A stretch of DNA of 64,000 nucleotides from Clavibacter capsici. Its GTDB lineage: Bacteria > Actinomycetota > Actinomycetes > Actinomycetales > Microbacteriaceae. This document shows, piece by piece, positions 34,035-43,389 of this stretch; within the stretch, counting starts at the first letter, position 1; every line of letters starts with the position of its first letter. Below the pieces are notes generated by a model. That model searched no databases. It was not told the origin of the DNA and was given only the letters and a program-made list of their open reading frames with translations. The stretch spans positions 1,612,001 through 1,676,000 of the forward strand of contig NZ_CP012573.1 in NCBI RefSeq assembly GCF_001280205.1, read 5' to 3'. Made by a program: the position numbers and the translations under genes.

Positions 34035-35705
34035 ATGCACATCCTGGTCGCGAGGACGCCCGCTGGCGTGCGGCTCGTCGACCTCGACGCGGGAGGCGCG
34101 GTCTCCCGCGTGCAGGACGTCGCGTCCAAGGAGTGGCCCGCGGTCGCCGCCGCCCGCGAGCGCGTCACTCCGTCGCCCCGATGGGTGTGGGACGACACCG
34201 CAGTCTGGGCGCGCCCCCTCCTCGCGGCGGGCGTCCGCGTCGCACGGTGCCACGACCTCCGCCTCTGCCACGCGATACTGCGCCTGTCGACCGCGGCGGC
34301 CGACAGCGCCCTCGCCCGCGGGCCGCTCGGCCCGTGGGATCGCCCCGCACCGGTGGAGCGCGACCGGACCGCGGGCGCCACCCTCTTCGACGACCTCGAC
34401 GCGCCGGAGGGACGCTCGCCGGACGAGCTCGTGGCCGAGTTCCGCCTGCAGCTCGAGGCGGTGGCGGGCAGCGCCGCGCCTGGCCGCCTGCGCCTCCTCC
34501 TCGCCGCCGAGTCCGCCGGCGCCCTCGTCGCCGCCGAGATGTCGGCCGACGGCCTGCCCTGGGACACCGCCGTGCACGACGCGCTCCTCGTCGACCTGCT
34601 CGGCGGCCGGCCTGCGCACGGCGGGGCACCGCCGGCCCTCGTCGCGCTCGCGGCGCGCATCCGGGAGATCCTGCGCGCCCCCGAGCTCAACGTCGACAGC
34701 CCGCCGGACGTGCTGCGCGCCCTGCGGCGCGCCGGCATCGACGCCACGAGCACGCGGCAGTGGGAGCTGCAGGAGATCGACCACCCGGTCATCGCGCCGC
34801 TCCTGGAGCACAAGAAGCTGTCGCGGCTCCTCACCGCCAACGGCTGGACCTGGATGGAGTCGTGGATCCGCGACGGCCGCTTCCACCCCGAGTACGTGCC
34901 GGGCGGCGTCGTCACCGGCCGCTGGGCGGCGAGCGGCGGGGGCGCGCTGCAGCTCCCGCGACAGATCCGGTCGGCCGTGCGCGCCGATCCCGGGTGGAGG
35001 CTCGTGGTCGCCGACGCGGCGCAGCTCGAGCCGCGCGTCCTTGCCGCCCTGGCGGAGGACCGCGCCATGGCGGACGCGGGCCGGGGCACCGACCTCTACC
35101 AGGGCCTCGTCGACGCCGGCGTCGTGGACACCCGTGCGCACGCCAAGGTCGCGATGCTCGGCGCCATGTACGGAGCGACCTCGGGGGAGAGCGGGCGGCT
35201 GATGCCGCGCCTCGTCCGCGCGTATCCCCGCGCCACGGGCTACGTCGAGCAGGCGGCGCGCGCGGGAGAGAGCGGCGGCGTGGTCAGCACGCGCCTGGGG
35301 CGGTCGTCCCCGCCTCCCGGTGACGCGTGGCGCGACGTGCAGCAGACCGGCCGCGCGGGCGAGGCCTCGGCCGCCGACGCGGCGCGGGCGCGCACCTCCG
35401 CGCGCGACCAGGGGCGCTTCACCCGCAACTTCGTCGTCCAGGGCAGCGCCGCCGAGTGGGCCCTCTGCTGGCTGGCCGGGCTGCGACGTCGGCTCGCCGC
35501 CATGGAGCGCCCCGGCTCGCGTCCGCACCTCGTGTTCTTCCTGCACGACGAGGTCATGGTCCATGCGCCCGACGACCGCGTCGACGAGGTCCGCGTCGCG
35601 GTCGCCGACGCCGCCGCGGAGGCCGGGCGCCTCCTCTTCGGCGACGCGCCCGTCGACTTCCCCGTCACGATCGCGGTGGTCGACGACTACGCCCAGGCGA
35701 AGTGA
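34035..35705 (+). CDS. PolA-like bifunctional 3'-5' exonuclease/DNA polymerase
   Basis: A 556-residue family-A polymerase-like protein, much shorter than PolA and lacking the 5'-3' nuclease. Polymerase motifs are visible but altered: motif A reads VVADAAQLEPRVLAAL instead of DYSQIELR; motif B region HAKVAMLGAMYG keeps Lys and YG; motif C FFLHDEVMVHAP is intact. The N-terminal exonuclease-like part is degenerate. Its physiological role is unknown to me. Confidence 0.85.
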   Translation: MHILVARTPAGVRLVDLDAGGAVSRVQDVASKEWPAVAAARERVTPSPRWVWDDTAVWARPLLAAGVRVARCHDLRLCHAILRLSTAAADSALARGPLGPWDRPAPVERDRTAGATLFDDLDAPEGRSPDELVAEFRLQLEAVAGSAAPGRLRLLLAAESAGALVAAEMSADGLPWDTAVHDALLVDLLGGRPAHGGAPPALVALAARIREILRAPELNVDSPPDVLRALRRAGIDATSTRQWELQEIDHPVIAPLLEHKKLSRLLTANGWTWMESWIRDGRFHPEYVPGGVVTGRWAASGGGALQLPRQIRSAVRADPGWRLVVADAAQLEPRVLAALAEDRAMADAGRGTDLYQGLVDAGVVDTRAHAKVAMLGAMYGATSGESGRLMPRLVRAYPRATGYVEQAARAGESGGVVSTRLGRSSPPPGDAWRDVQQTGRAGEASAADAARARTSARDQGRFTRNFVVQGSAAEWALCWLAGLRRRLAAMERPGSRPHLVFFLHDEVMVHAPDDRVDEVRVAVADAAAEAGRLLFGDAPVDFPVTIAVVDDYAQAK

Positions 35706-35722
35706 CACGCACCCGGACATGA

Positions 35723-35754
35723 CGACGCCCGGCCCCCTAGGGGGCCGGGCGTCG
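35723..35754. terminator. Perfect 15-bp hairpin between convergent genes
   Basis: 35723-35737 pairs perfectly with 35740-35754 around a 2-nt TA centre, between the polymerase-like gene and the small acidic gene; serves both strands. Confidence 0.75.
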
Positions 35755-35774
35755 CGGTGCGTCGTGGGGGAGGA

Positions 35775-35963
35775 TCAGCCGCCGGAGGCGACGTCGCCGT
35801 CGTGGTCGTCGCCCTCGCCCGTGTTGCTGCCCGAGCCGTCCGGGGTCGACCCGTCCGAGCCGCTCTCCGTCGTGACCGAGGACGAGGACTGCTCGACGTG
35901 CTCCTCGGTGTGCGTCGTCGTGCCGTCGTCGTCGGTCGAGGTGCTCTCGTGATCTGTGCTCAT
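35775..35963 (-). CDS. Small acidic Ser/Thr-rich protein
   Basis: A 62-residue low-complexity protein rich in Ser, Thr, Asp, Glu and Gly (MSTDHESTSTDDDGTTT at the start, GEGDDHDGDVASGG at the end), likely disordered and strongly negative. No family recognised. A clean ATG and a downstream hairpin support it as a gene. Confidence 0.6.
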   Translation of the reverse strand: MSTDHESTSTDDDGTTTHTEEHVEQSSSSVTTESGSDGSTPDGSGSNTGEGDDHDGDVASGG

Positions 35964-36070
35964 GGACCGACCGTACGCCCGCCGTGCTCTGCGGGGAACC
36001 CCGCCCGCCGTCGGGCACGCACCGCTGCCGCCGACTTGGCCGGGGCCGCGCCTCCGGCGAGGATGGGGGC

Positions 36071-36934
36071 ATGACCGATCCCGCCGGCACCGCCGCGTCC
36101 GCCGCACCCGCTCCCACCGATCCCGCGGAGGTGCTCGCGGTCTACCGCTCCCGCCGCGAGCAGATGGTGGTCCTGCCCCAGGGCAACCTGGCGCTCGTCA
36201 ACACGCAGTGGATCTCGCACGACGCCGACCCGCAGCCCGTGTACGGCATCCCGGGCACCTGGTCGCCCCTCGAGCCCGGGGTCTCCGGCCTGCGTGTCCG
36301 CGCGTCCGCCGCGGACGGCCTGCACGTCGACGGCGTCCTGGTCGACGGTGAAGCCGTCGTGCGCGGCCGCGACGACCCGCAGCCGTCGTCGGTCGTCGCC
36401 AGCGACACGGTGTCGGCGTTCGTCATCGCCAGCGAGGAGGGCACGTACGCGCTCCGGGTCTGGGACGCGCAGTCCGAGGCGATCCGCGACTTCGGCGGCA
36501 TCGACGCCTTCCCCTACTCCGAGGAGTGGGTCGTGAAGGCGGACTTCACACCCATCGAGGGCGGGCGCGCGATGGGCTTCGAGCACCTCAAGGACGACGG
36601 CGCCACCAAGGACAAGATCGTGCCCGGCGAGATCACCTTCACGAAGGACGGGGTCGACTACTCGCTCGCCGCCTTCCGCGAGGGCCGCGCGCTCCTGCTG
36701 GTGTTCTCGGACGCGACGAGCGGCGAGTCCACCTACGGGGTCGGGCGGTTCCTCATGGTCGCGCCGTCGCCCGACGGCACCATCACGCTGGACTTCAACC
36801 GCGCCTACCTGCCGCCGTGCGCATTCAGCTACAACTTCAACTGCCCCATGCCGCCCAAGCAGAACCGCTTCGCGGTGCCCATCGAGGCAGGGGAGAAGAA
36901 CGTGCTCGCCAAGGGCGGCGGGCTGCTGCACTAG
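36071..36934 (+). CDS. DUF1684-domain protein
   Basis: A 287-residue protein matching the DUF1684 pattern: DPAEVLAVYRSRREQMVVLPQGNL, then FPYSEEWVVKADF and the C-terminal block FLMVAPSPDGTITLDFNRAYLPPCAFSYNFNCPMPPKQNRF with the conserved NPPC/NCP-like cysteines. No signal peptide. Function of the family is not established. Confidence 0.85.
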   Translation: MTDPAGTAASAAPAPTDPAEVLAVYRSRREQMVVLPQGNLALVNTQWISHDADPQPVYGIPGTWSPLEPGVSGLRVRASAADGLHVDGVLVDGEAVVRGRDDPQPSSVVASDTVSAFVIASEEGTYALRVWDAQSEAIRDFGGIDAFPYSEEWVVKADFTPIEGGRAMGFEHLKDDGATKDKIVPGEITFTKDGVDYSLAAFREGRALLLVFSDATSGESTYGVGRFLMVAPSPDGTITLDFNRAYLPPCAFSYNFNCPMPPKQNRFAVPIEAGEKNVLAKGGGLLH

Positions 36935-36935
36935 G

Positions 36936-37538
36936 TCAGCCGCCGATCCCCTCCGGACGTCTGGACGGCCTCCCGCGCCGTGGTGCCTCCGCCAGCCCCG
37001 CGGGCCGATCTCCCGATGCGCGAGCCGCGCCGATGCGGCTCTCCGCGGCGTCGAGCCAGGCCAGCCGGGCGGCGACCTGCGCCTCCTGCGCCTCGAGGGC
37101 CAGCACCCGCGCCAGGTGCCCGCCGTCCTCGCGCGCCTCGAGGTCCTCGCGGTCCCGGGCGAGCGATCGGGCCTCCGCGCGCGAGCTCGCCCGCTGGATC
37201 CGCACCACCTCGCGCGCGTCGGCCTCGGGCAGCGAGAGCGCGAGCGTCACCTTGACCAGCAGCTCGTCGCGCGCCGCGACGCCGTCGACGCTCTCGGCGA
37301 GCCACGCGTCGACCGCGGACCGCCCCGCAGCCGTGATCGTGTACGGCACGTGCCCGGCATCGTCCGTAACGCCCTTGACCACGAGCCCGTCGCGCTCGAG
37401 CCGGTCGAGCGTGTTGTAGATCTGCCCGACGTTCAACGGCACCGAGGTCCCCGTCCGCCGCGCGAACTCGGTCCGCAGCTGGTAGCCGTAGCAGGTGCCC
37501 TCGGTGAGCACGGCCAGCAGCGCGTTTCGCACCGACAT
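36936..37538 (-). CDS. PadR-family transcriptional regulator
   Basis: A 200-residue regulator with an N-terminal winged helix (SVRNALLAVLTEGTCYGYQLRTEFARRTG, then VGQIYNTLDRLERDGLV) and a C-terminal coiled-coil dimerisation region with a basic Pro/Arg tail. Target genes unknown. It converges on the DUF1684 gene with a 1-nt gap. Confidence 0.9.
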   Translation of the reverse strand: MSVRNALLAVLTEGTCYGYQLRTEFARRTGTSVPLNVGQIYNTLDRLERDGLVVKGVTDDAGHVPYTITAAGRSAVDAWLAESVDGVAARDELLVKVTLALSLPEADAREVVRIQRASSRAEARSLARDREDLEAREDGGHLARVLALEAQEAQVAARLAWLDAAESRIGAARASGDRPAGLAEAPRRGRPSRRPEGIGG

Positions 37539-37802
37539 GCCGCCTTCGTCTCCCGGCCCCGGCGGGCCGACACCTGGAGCCTAGGCATTCCCGGCATGCA
37601 CCCGGTGGGGACCCGCCGCGACCGCCGAAGCGCGGGGGAGCGGGACGCCCGGCGCGTCGTGGCGGCGATGTTGCCGATGCACAGGATCACCCGCCATGAT
37701 GGGACCCGTCGGCGCTCGCGCCGGCCGCACCGGCAGGTGTGGAGCTCGTCCATCGCACGCAGATCGTTGGGGAAGACGCATCTGATCGGATGGAGGAGAC
37801 CC

Positions 37803-38321
37803 ATGGAAGCACCCGTCGCCAACTCAAGACCGGCTCGAGGAGTGCTCTACGTGCACTCCTCTCCTCGCGCGCTCTGCCCCCATGTCGAATGGGCAGCGGG
37901 TCGCGCCCTCGGTCACGCCGTGAACTTCACGTGGGACCCGCAGCCCGTCCTGAAGGGCGCCATGCGCGCGGAGTACTACTGGGAGGGGCCGGAGGGATCC
38001 GGTGCCGCCATCGCCAGCGGCCTGCGCGGCTGGGAGCACCTCCGCTACGAGGTCACCGAGGACGCCGGCCCGGGACGTGACGGCGGCCGGTGGATGCACA
38101 CGCCCGACCTCGGCGTGTTCTTCGCCCAGACCGACACGGCCGGGAACACGGTCATCCCCGAGGACCGCATCCGCTACGCCCTCGACGTCGCGGGATCCAA
38201 CACGCTGGAGCTGCACCGCGAGCTGCGGCTCGCCATGGGCCAGGCGTGGGACGACGAGCTCGAGGCGTTCCGCCACGCGAGCGACTTCAGCCCCGTCGTC
38301 TGGCTGCACAAGGTCGGCTGA
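37803..38321 (+). CDS. DUF3145-domain protein
   Basis: A 172-residue actinobacterial protein; the DUF3145 opening GVLYVHSSPRALCPHVEWAAGRAL and the later SDFSPVVWLHKVG end are characteristic. Function unknown. Start ATG has a strong SD, GGAGGAGA, 5 nt upstream. The 264 bp before it hold no other recognisable feature. Confidence 0.9.
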   Translation: MEAPVANSRPARGVLYVHSSPRALCPHVEWAAGRALGHAVNFTWDPQPVLKGAMRAEYYWEGPEGSGAAIASGLRGWEHLRYEVTEDAGPGRDGGRWMHTPDLGVFFAQTDTAGNTVIPEDRIRYALDVAGSNTLELHRELRLAMGQAWDDELEAFRHASDFSPVVWLHKVG

Positions 38322-38360
38322 CCCGAGCGCTCCGGCGCGCGCCTCCTCCTCCCGCGGCGT

Positions 38361-38406
38361 GCACGACGAGGGGCCCCGACCATCCGGTCGGGGCCCCTCG
38401 TCGTGC
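38361..38406. terminator. Perfect 21-bp hairpin between convergent genes
   Basis: 38361-38381 pairs with 38386-38406 around ATCC, between the DUF3145 gene and fabF. Bidirectional terminator; the stem is unusually long and perfect. Confidence 0.85.
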
Positions 38407-38414
38407 GCCTGCCG

Positions 38415-39656
38415 CTAGACGCTGCGGAACGCGATGACCGCGTTGTGCCCGCCGAACCCGAACGAGTTGCTGATCGCCAGCAGGTCGCCGTCGCCGAGCG
38501 GGCGGGGCGACGTGACGACGTCGAGCGGGATGTCCGGGTCCTGCTCCGTGAGGTTGATCGTCGGGGGAGCGGTGCGCTCCGCCAGCGCCTTCACGGTGAA
38601 GACGGCCTCGATCGCGCCCGCACCACCGAGCAGGTGGCCGGTCGACGCCTTCGTGGCGCTCACGGGGATGCCGTGGACCGCGTCGCCGAACACGCGCTCG
38701 AGCGCCTTGTACTCGGCGATGTCGCCGACCGGGGTGCTCGTCGCGTGGACGTTGATGTGCGAGACGTCGGACCGCGAGTAGCCCGCGCCCTCGATGCTCT
38801 GGATCATGGCGCGCGCGGCGGCCGTGCCCTCGGGGTCCGGGGCGGTGATGTGGAACGCGTCGCTGGTGACCGCACCGCCGACGAGCTCGGCGTAGATGCG
38901 GGCGCCGCGGGCCTTCGCGTGCTCCTCGGTCTCGAGGACCAGGGCCGCGCCGCCCTCGCCGAGGACGAAGCCGTCGCGCGAGATGTCGTAGGGGCGCGAG
39001 GCGCGCTGCGGGTCGTCGTTGCGCTTGGACAGCGCCTGCATCGCCGCGAAGGAGGCGATGGGGAGCGGGTGGATGGACGCCTCGGATCCGCCGGCGACGA
39101 TGATGTCGGCGCGGCCGGCCTGCAGGTGCTCGTAGGCGCTCGCGATGGACTCGGTGCTGGAGGCGCACGCGGAGACGACGGTCTGGATGCCGGCGCGGGC
39201 GCCGAGGTCCATGCCCACCGCGGCCGCGGGACCGTTCGGCATGAGCATGGGCACGGTCATGGGGAGGACGCGACGCGGGCCCTTCTCGCGCAGGGTATCC
39301 CATGCGTCGAGGAGCGTCCAGACGCCGCCGATGCCGGTCGCCCAGTCGACGGCGAAGCGCAGCGGGTCCACCTCGGGGGAGCCCGCGTCGGCCCACGCCT
39401 CACGGGCGGCCGTCAGCGCGAACTGGCTGGACGGGTCGAGGCGCTTGGTCTCGATGCGCTGCATGACCTCGGAGGACGGCACCTTGGCCTGCCCGGCGAA
39501 GGTGACGGGGATCTCCCACTTCGCCACCCACTCCTGCTCGAGGGTGCTGATGCCCGACTCGCCGCGGAGGAGCGCCTGCCAGGTGTCCTCGGCCGTGCCA
39601 CCGAGGGGCGACGTGGCGCCGATGCCGGTGACGACGATCTTCTTGGGGGTGGTCAT
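38415..39656 (-). CDS. fabF: Beta-ketoacyl-ACP synthase II
   Basis: A 413-residue condensing enzyme that elongates acyl-ACP with malonyl-ACP. Nucleophile Cys164 in SACASSTES, the two His in NVHATSTPVGD and KASTGHLLGGAG, and the glycine-rich FGFGGHNA end are intact. Last gene of the fabD-fabH-acpP-fabF operon. Confidence 0.96.
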   Translation of the reverse strand: MTTPKKIVVTGIGATSPLGGTAEDTWQALLRGESGISTLEQEWVAKWEIPVTFAGQAKVPSSEVMQRIETKRLDPSSQFALTAAREAWADAGSPEVDPLRFAVDWATGIGGVWTLLDAWDTLREKGPRRVLPMTVPMLMPNGPAAAVGMDLGARAGIQTVVSACASSTESIASAYEHLQAGRADIIVAGGSEASIHPLPIASFAAMQALSKRNDDPQRASRPYDISRDGFVLGEGGAALVLETEEHAKARGARIYAELVGGAVTSDAFHITAPDPEGTAAARAMIQSIEGAGYSRSDVSHINVHATSTPVGDIAEYKALERVFGDAVHGIPVSATKASTGHLLGGAGAIEAVFTVKALAERTAPPTINLTEQDPDIPLDVVTSPRPLGDGDLLAISNSFGFGGHNAVIAFRSV

Positions 39657-39696
39657 GCGTGGCGTCTCCTCGACGTCAGGGGGAACGGGAAGGGGA

Positions 39697-39728
39697 GACG
39701 GCCGGCCCCGGTTGCGGGACCGGCCGTC
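39697..39728 (-). terminator. Hairpin between acpP and fabF
   Basis: GACGGCCGG-CCCG pairs with CGGG-CCGGCCGTC (one mismatch), loop GTTG. Inside the fab operon it could reduce read-through into fabF and raise acpP mRNA relative to fabF. Confidence 0.6.
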
Positions 39729-39738
39729 GTCCGCGCGA

Positions 39739-39987
39739 TCAGGACTGCGCGTTGGTGATGAAGGTGACGGCGTCGCCGACGGTCTTGAGGTTCTTGACCT
39801 CCTCGTCGGGGATCTTCACGTCGAACTTCTCCTCGGCGTTGACGACGATCGTCATCATCGAGATCGAGTCGATGTCCAGGTCGTCGGTGAACGACTTGTC
39901 CATCTCGACGGTGTCGGTGGCGATCCCGGTCTCGTCGTTGACGAGCTCGGCCAGGCCGGCCAGGACTTCTTCGGTGGACAGTGCCAT
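39739..39987 (-). CDS. acpP: Acyl carrier protein
   Basis: An 82-residue acidic carrier; phosphopantetheine would attach to Ser41 in DLDIDSISMM. Placed between fabH and fabF, so it serves type II fatty-acid synthesis. Confidence 0.95.
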   Translation of the reverse strand: MALSTEEVLAGLAELVNDETGIATDTVEMDKSFTDDLDIDSISMMTIVVNAEEKFDVKIPDEEVKNLKTVGDAVTFITNAQS

Positions 39988-40040
39988 GTGTATCTCCTCG
40001 TGGTTCGTGATGACCGGAACAGCTTATGGGGCGGTGGGGC

Positions 40041-41054
40041 TCAGGGCAGGACGACGACCTGCGCGCCGAAGACGAGTCCGGCGCCGAATCCGATCTGCAG
40101 GGCGAGGCCGCCGGACAGCGACGGGTCCTCCTCGAGCAGGCGGTGGGTGGCGAGCGGGATGGACGCGGCGGAGGTGTTGCCCGTGGTCGCGATGTCCCGT
40201 GCGATGGCCACCGTATCGGGCAGGCCGAGCTGCTTGGCGAACTCGTCCACGATGCGCATGTTCGCCTGGTGGGGGATGAAGGCGGCGAGCTGGTCGGGTG
40301 CGACGCCCGCGCGGTCGAGCGCCTCCTTGGCGACCTTGACCATCTCCCAGACCGCCCAGCGGAAGACCTTCTGGCCGTCCTGGCGGAGCGTGGGCCAGGC
40401 GGATCCGTCGCGCATGCTCTTGAGCGTGCCGGTCATGCCGACCGCGTCCCAGTTGGATCCGTCGGAGCCCCAGACCGTGGGAGAGATGCCGGGCGTCTCG
40501 CTCGGGCCGACGATCGCGGCGCCGGCGCCGTCGCCGAGCAGGAACGAGATCGAGCGGTCCGTCGGGTCGACGATGTCGGACAGCTTCTCGGCCCCCACCA
40601 CGAGGACGTACTCGGCGAGGCCCGAGCGGATGAAGGAGTCGGCCTGCGCGATGCCGTACGTGTACCCGGCGCACGCGGCCGAGATGTCGTAGGCGGGCGC
40701 GGGGTTCGCGCCGATGCGGTCGGCGAGGAGCGCGGCCATCGACGGCGTCTGCACGGTGTTGCTCACCGTGGAGACGAGGACGATGCCGATCTGCTCGGGG
40801 CGGATGCCGGCCTTCGCGATGGCCTCGAGAGACGCGGTGGTCGCGAGGTCGACCGCGTCGACGTCGGCGCCCGCGCGCTTGCGCGTGATGATGCCGGTGC
40901 GCTGGCGGATCCACTCGTCGGACGAGTCGATGGGGCCGACCAGGTCGTCGTTCGGCACGTCGAGCTCGCCGCGGGCGGCGCCGAGGCCCCAGATGCGGGT
41001 GAAGCGCTCGACCACGGGCGCGGTCTGGATGGTGGGGCGGGGCTGGTCGGTCAT
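40041..41054 (-). CDS. fabH: Beta-ketoacyl-ACP synthase III
   Basis: A 337-residue initiating condensing enzyme. Catalytic Cys128 in ISAACAGYTYG, His in IPHQANMRIV and Asn in TGNTSAASIP form the FabH triad. It primes fatty acids from an acyl-CoA, in this group probably branched-chain starters. Lies 30 nt after fabD. Confidence 0.95.
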   Translation of the reverse strand: MTDQPRPTIQTAPVVERFTRIWGLGAARGELDVPNDDLVGPIDSSDEWIRQRTGIITRKRAGADVDAVDLATTASLEAIAKAGIRPEQIGIVLVSTVSNTVQTPSMAALLADRIGANPAPAYDISAACAGYTYGIAQADSFIRSGLAEYVLVVGAEKLSDIVDPTDRSISFLLGDGAGAAIVGPSETPGISPTVWGSDGSNWDAVGMTGTLKSMRDGSAWPTLRQDGQKVFRWAVWEMVKVAKEALDRAGVAPDQLAAFIPHQANMRIVDEFAKQLGLPDTVAIARDIATTGNTSAASIPLATHRLLEEDPSLSGGLALQIGFGAGLVFGAQVVVLP

Positions 41055-41083
41055 GTGTGCCTGTTCGGTGTCGGTGAGGCGGA

Positions 41084-42004
41084 TCAGGCGTGCGCGTCGA
41101 GCATGTCGATGGCCGCCGGGAGGTCGTCGGGCGTGGAGAGCGCGAGCGTGGGCAGCCCCTTAAGGCCGCGCTTGGCGAGGCCCGTGAGCGCGCCGGCCGG
41201 GGCGACCTCGATGAGGCCCGTGACGCCGGCGGCGTCGAACGCCTCCATGCAGAGGTCCCAGCGGACCGGGCTCGCGACCTGGCCCACGACGAGGTCGAGG
41301 AACGCGGCGCCGGACTCGACGCGGCTGCCGTCGCGGTTGGTCCAGATGGGGAAGCGCGGGTCGCGGGGCGCGAGCGGCGCGACGGCCTCCCGCAGCGCGT
41401 CCACGGCGGGCGCCATGTGGTGCGTGTGGAACGCGCCGGCGACCTGGAGCGGGATGACGCGCGTGCCGCGGAGGGGCTCTGCCTGGAGCGCGGCGAGGGC
41501 GTCCGGGTCGCCGGCGACGACGATCTGGCCGCCGCCGTTGTAGTTGGCGGGCTCGAGCCCGAGCTCGGCCAGGCGCGCGAGGACGGCGTCCTGGTCGCCG
41601 CCGACGACGGCGCTCATGCCCGTGCGGGTGATCGCGGCGGCCTCGGCCATGGCGTCCCCGCGGGTGCGCACCACGGACATGGCCTCGGCGTCCGTGAGGA
41701 TGCCCGCGCCGGCCGCCGCGGTGATCTCGCCCACCGAGTGGCCCGCGATGCCGGCGACGTAGGCGTCGCGGCCGTCGGCGAGCAGCGCGTGGAGGGCCAT
41801 GATGCCCGCTGCCACGATGAGCGGCTGGGCGACGGCGGTGTCCCGGATCGTGTCCGCGTCCGACGTGGTGCCGTGCGTGACGAGGTCGAGCCCGGCGGCG
41901 TCGCCGAGCTCGCCCAGCAGCCGCGCGTGCTCGGGGTGCTCGAGCCAGGGGGAGAGGAAGCCGGGCTTCTGGGAGCCCTGACCCGGGCAGACGACGATGA
42001 TCAT
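41084..42004 (-). CDS. fabD: Malonyl-CoA:ACP transacylase
   Basis: A 306-residue transacylase with VVCPGQGSQKPGF at the start, nucleophile Ser90 in GHSVGE, and the AFHTHHMAPA block with the catalytic His. ATG at 42004 begins the family-typical MIIVVCPGQGSQ. Follows the regulator gene by 94 nt. Confidence 0.95.
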   Translation of the reverse strand: MIIVVCPGQGSQKPGFLSPWLEHPEHARLLGELGDAAGLDLVTHGTTSDADTIRDTAVAQPLIVAAGIMALHALLADGRDAYVAGIAGHSVGEITAAAGAGILTDAEAMSVVRTRGDAMAEAAAITRTGMSAVVGGDQDAVLARLAELGLEPANYNGGGQIVVAGDPDALAALQAEPLRGTRVIPLQVAGAFHTHHMAPAVDALREAVAPLAPRDPRFPIWTNRDGSRVESGAAFLDLVVGQVASPVRWDLCMEAFDAAGVTGLIEVAPAGALTGLAKRGLKGLPTLALSTPDDLPAAIDMLDAHA

Positions 42005-42098
42005 CCGTCCATCCTCCCGCCCCGGGCAGGGCACGTCGGAGTCGACGTCCTACAGAGGATCAGCCGCGACATTGTGTCGGCGCCACACCGGGCGGCGC

Positions 42099-43373
42099 TC
42101 ACCGGGCGGCCTGGCGCTTCGGCCGCGCGCGGCCCGATCCCTGCTGCTTGGGGACGGTGGTCCCCGCCTCCGCGATGCTGCCGATGATGAGCGCCGCCTG
42201 CAGGATGAGGGCCTCGCGCGCGCCCGTCGCATCCCAGCCGATGACGTCCGAGACGCGCTTGAGGCGGTAGCGGACGGTGTTCGGGTGCACGAAGAGCTCG
42301 CGGGCCGTGGCCTCGAGCGAGCGTCCCGTGTCGAGGTAGCACCAGAGCGTCGCGAGGAGCTCCGTCGAGTGCGCCTGCAGGGGCTTGTAGATCCGGTTGA
42401 TGAGGGTGGAGCGCGCGAGCGGGTCGCCGGCCAGGGCGCGCTCGGGCAACAGGTCGTCGGCGAGCGTCGGCCGCGGGGCGTTCCGCCACGAGCGCGCGAC
42501 CGCGAAGCCCGCGAGGGCGGCGCGGGCGCTGCGGGACGCCTCCACGAGGCTCGCCACCTCGTGCCCGAGCACCAGGTGGCCGGATCCGAAGCCGGGCTCC
42601 AGCTGGGTGGCGATCTCGAGGAAGGAGACGGGGGCCGTCTCGGGGGCGCCGGCGTCGGGATCCACGACCGCCGGCGATGCGCGCCCGATGACGAGGACCA
42701 GCCGGCTGCCCTGGACCCCGATGAGCACGTCCGCGTCCAGGTGTCGTGCCGTGCGCCGCAGCTGGTCGACGTCGAGGACCGCGGGCGCGGTGCCGACGAG
42801 CACGGACACCTCGCCGTGGCCGTGCCAGCCGAGCGCGGCGATCCGCGACGGCAGCTCGTCGTCGTACTCGCCCGAGAGGATGCTATCGACGACGAGCGCC
42901 TCCAGACGCGCGTCCCACAGGCCGCGCGCCTCGGCCGCGCGCGCGTAGACGTCGGCTGCGGCGAAGGCGATCTCCCGCGAGTACAGGAGGATCGCGTCGC
43001 GGACCGTGCGGTGCCGGTCGCGGACCCGGTCCTCGACGACCTCGACCGTGACCCGGATGAGCTGCAGCGTCTGCTGCAGGCTCACCGAGCGGAGCAGCTC
43101 GCGCGGTGCCGCGCCGAACACGTCCGCGGCGATCCACGGAGTGGAGTCCGGGTCGTCGTACCAGTGGATGAAGGACGTGATGCCGGCCTGCGCCACGAGA
43201 CCGACGGCGGACCGCCGCCCCGGCGGCATCTCGCCGTACCAGGGCAGCGTGTCCTCCAGCCGCTTGAGCGTCGCGCTCGCGAGCTCGCCCGACAGGGACC
43301 GGAGCCACGTCAGCGTCTCCGCCTTCGTCTCCCCGGTCTCCACGTCGGTGTCGTGCCGGTCGCTCGGGGTCAC
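42099..43373 (-). CDS. PucR-family regulator of fatty-acid genes (FasR-like)
   Basis: A 424-residue PucR-type activator: an N-terminal sensory region, a central GGDEF-like part, and a C-terminal helix-turn-helix LATLWCYLDTGRSLEATARELFVHPNTVRYRLKRVSDVIG. Its place directly before fabD-fabH-acpP-fabF matches FasR of Streptomyces, which activates that operon; the role here is by synteny. Confidence 0.88.
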   Translation of the reverse strand: MTPSDRHDTDVETGETKAETLTWLRSLSGELASATLKRLEDTLPWYGEMPPGRRSAVGLVAQAGITSFIHWYDDPDSTPWIAADVFGAAPRELLRSVSLQQTLQLIRVTVEVVEDRVRDRHRTVRDAILLYSREIAFAAADVYARAAEARGLWDARLEALVVDSILSGEYDDELPSRIAALGWHGHGEVSVLVGTAPAVLDVDQLRRTARHLDADVLIGVQGSRLVLVIGRASPAVVDPDAGAPETAPVSFLEIATQLEPGFGSGHLVLGHEVASLVEASRSARAALAGFAVARSWRNAPRPTLADDLLPERALAGDPLARSTLINRIYKPLQAHSTELLATLWCYLDTGRSLEATARELFVHPNTVRYRLKRVSDVIGWDATGAREALILQAALIIGSIAEAGTTVPKQQGSGRARPKRQAAR

Positions 43374-43389
43374 GTCAGGTCGGCGCAGC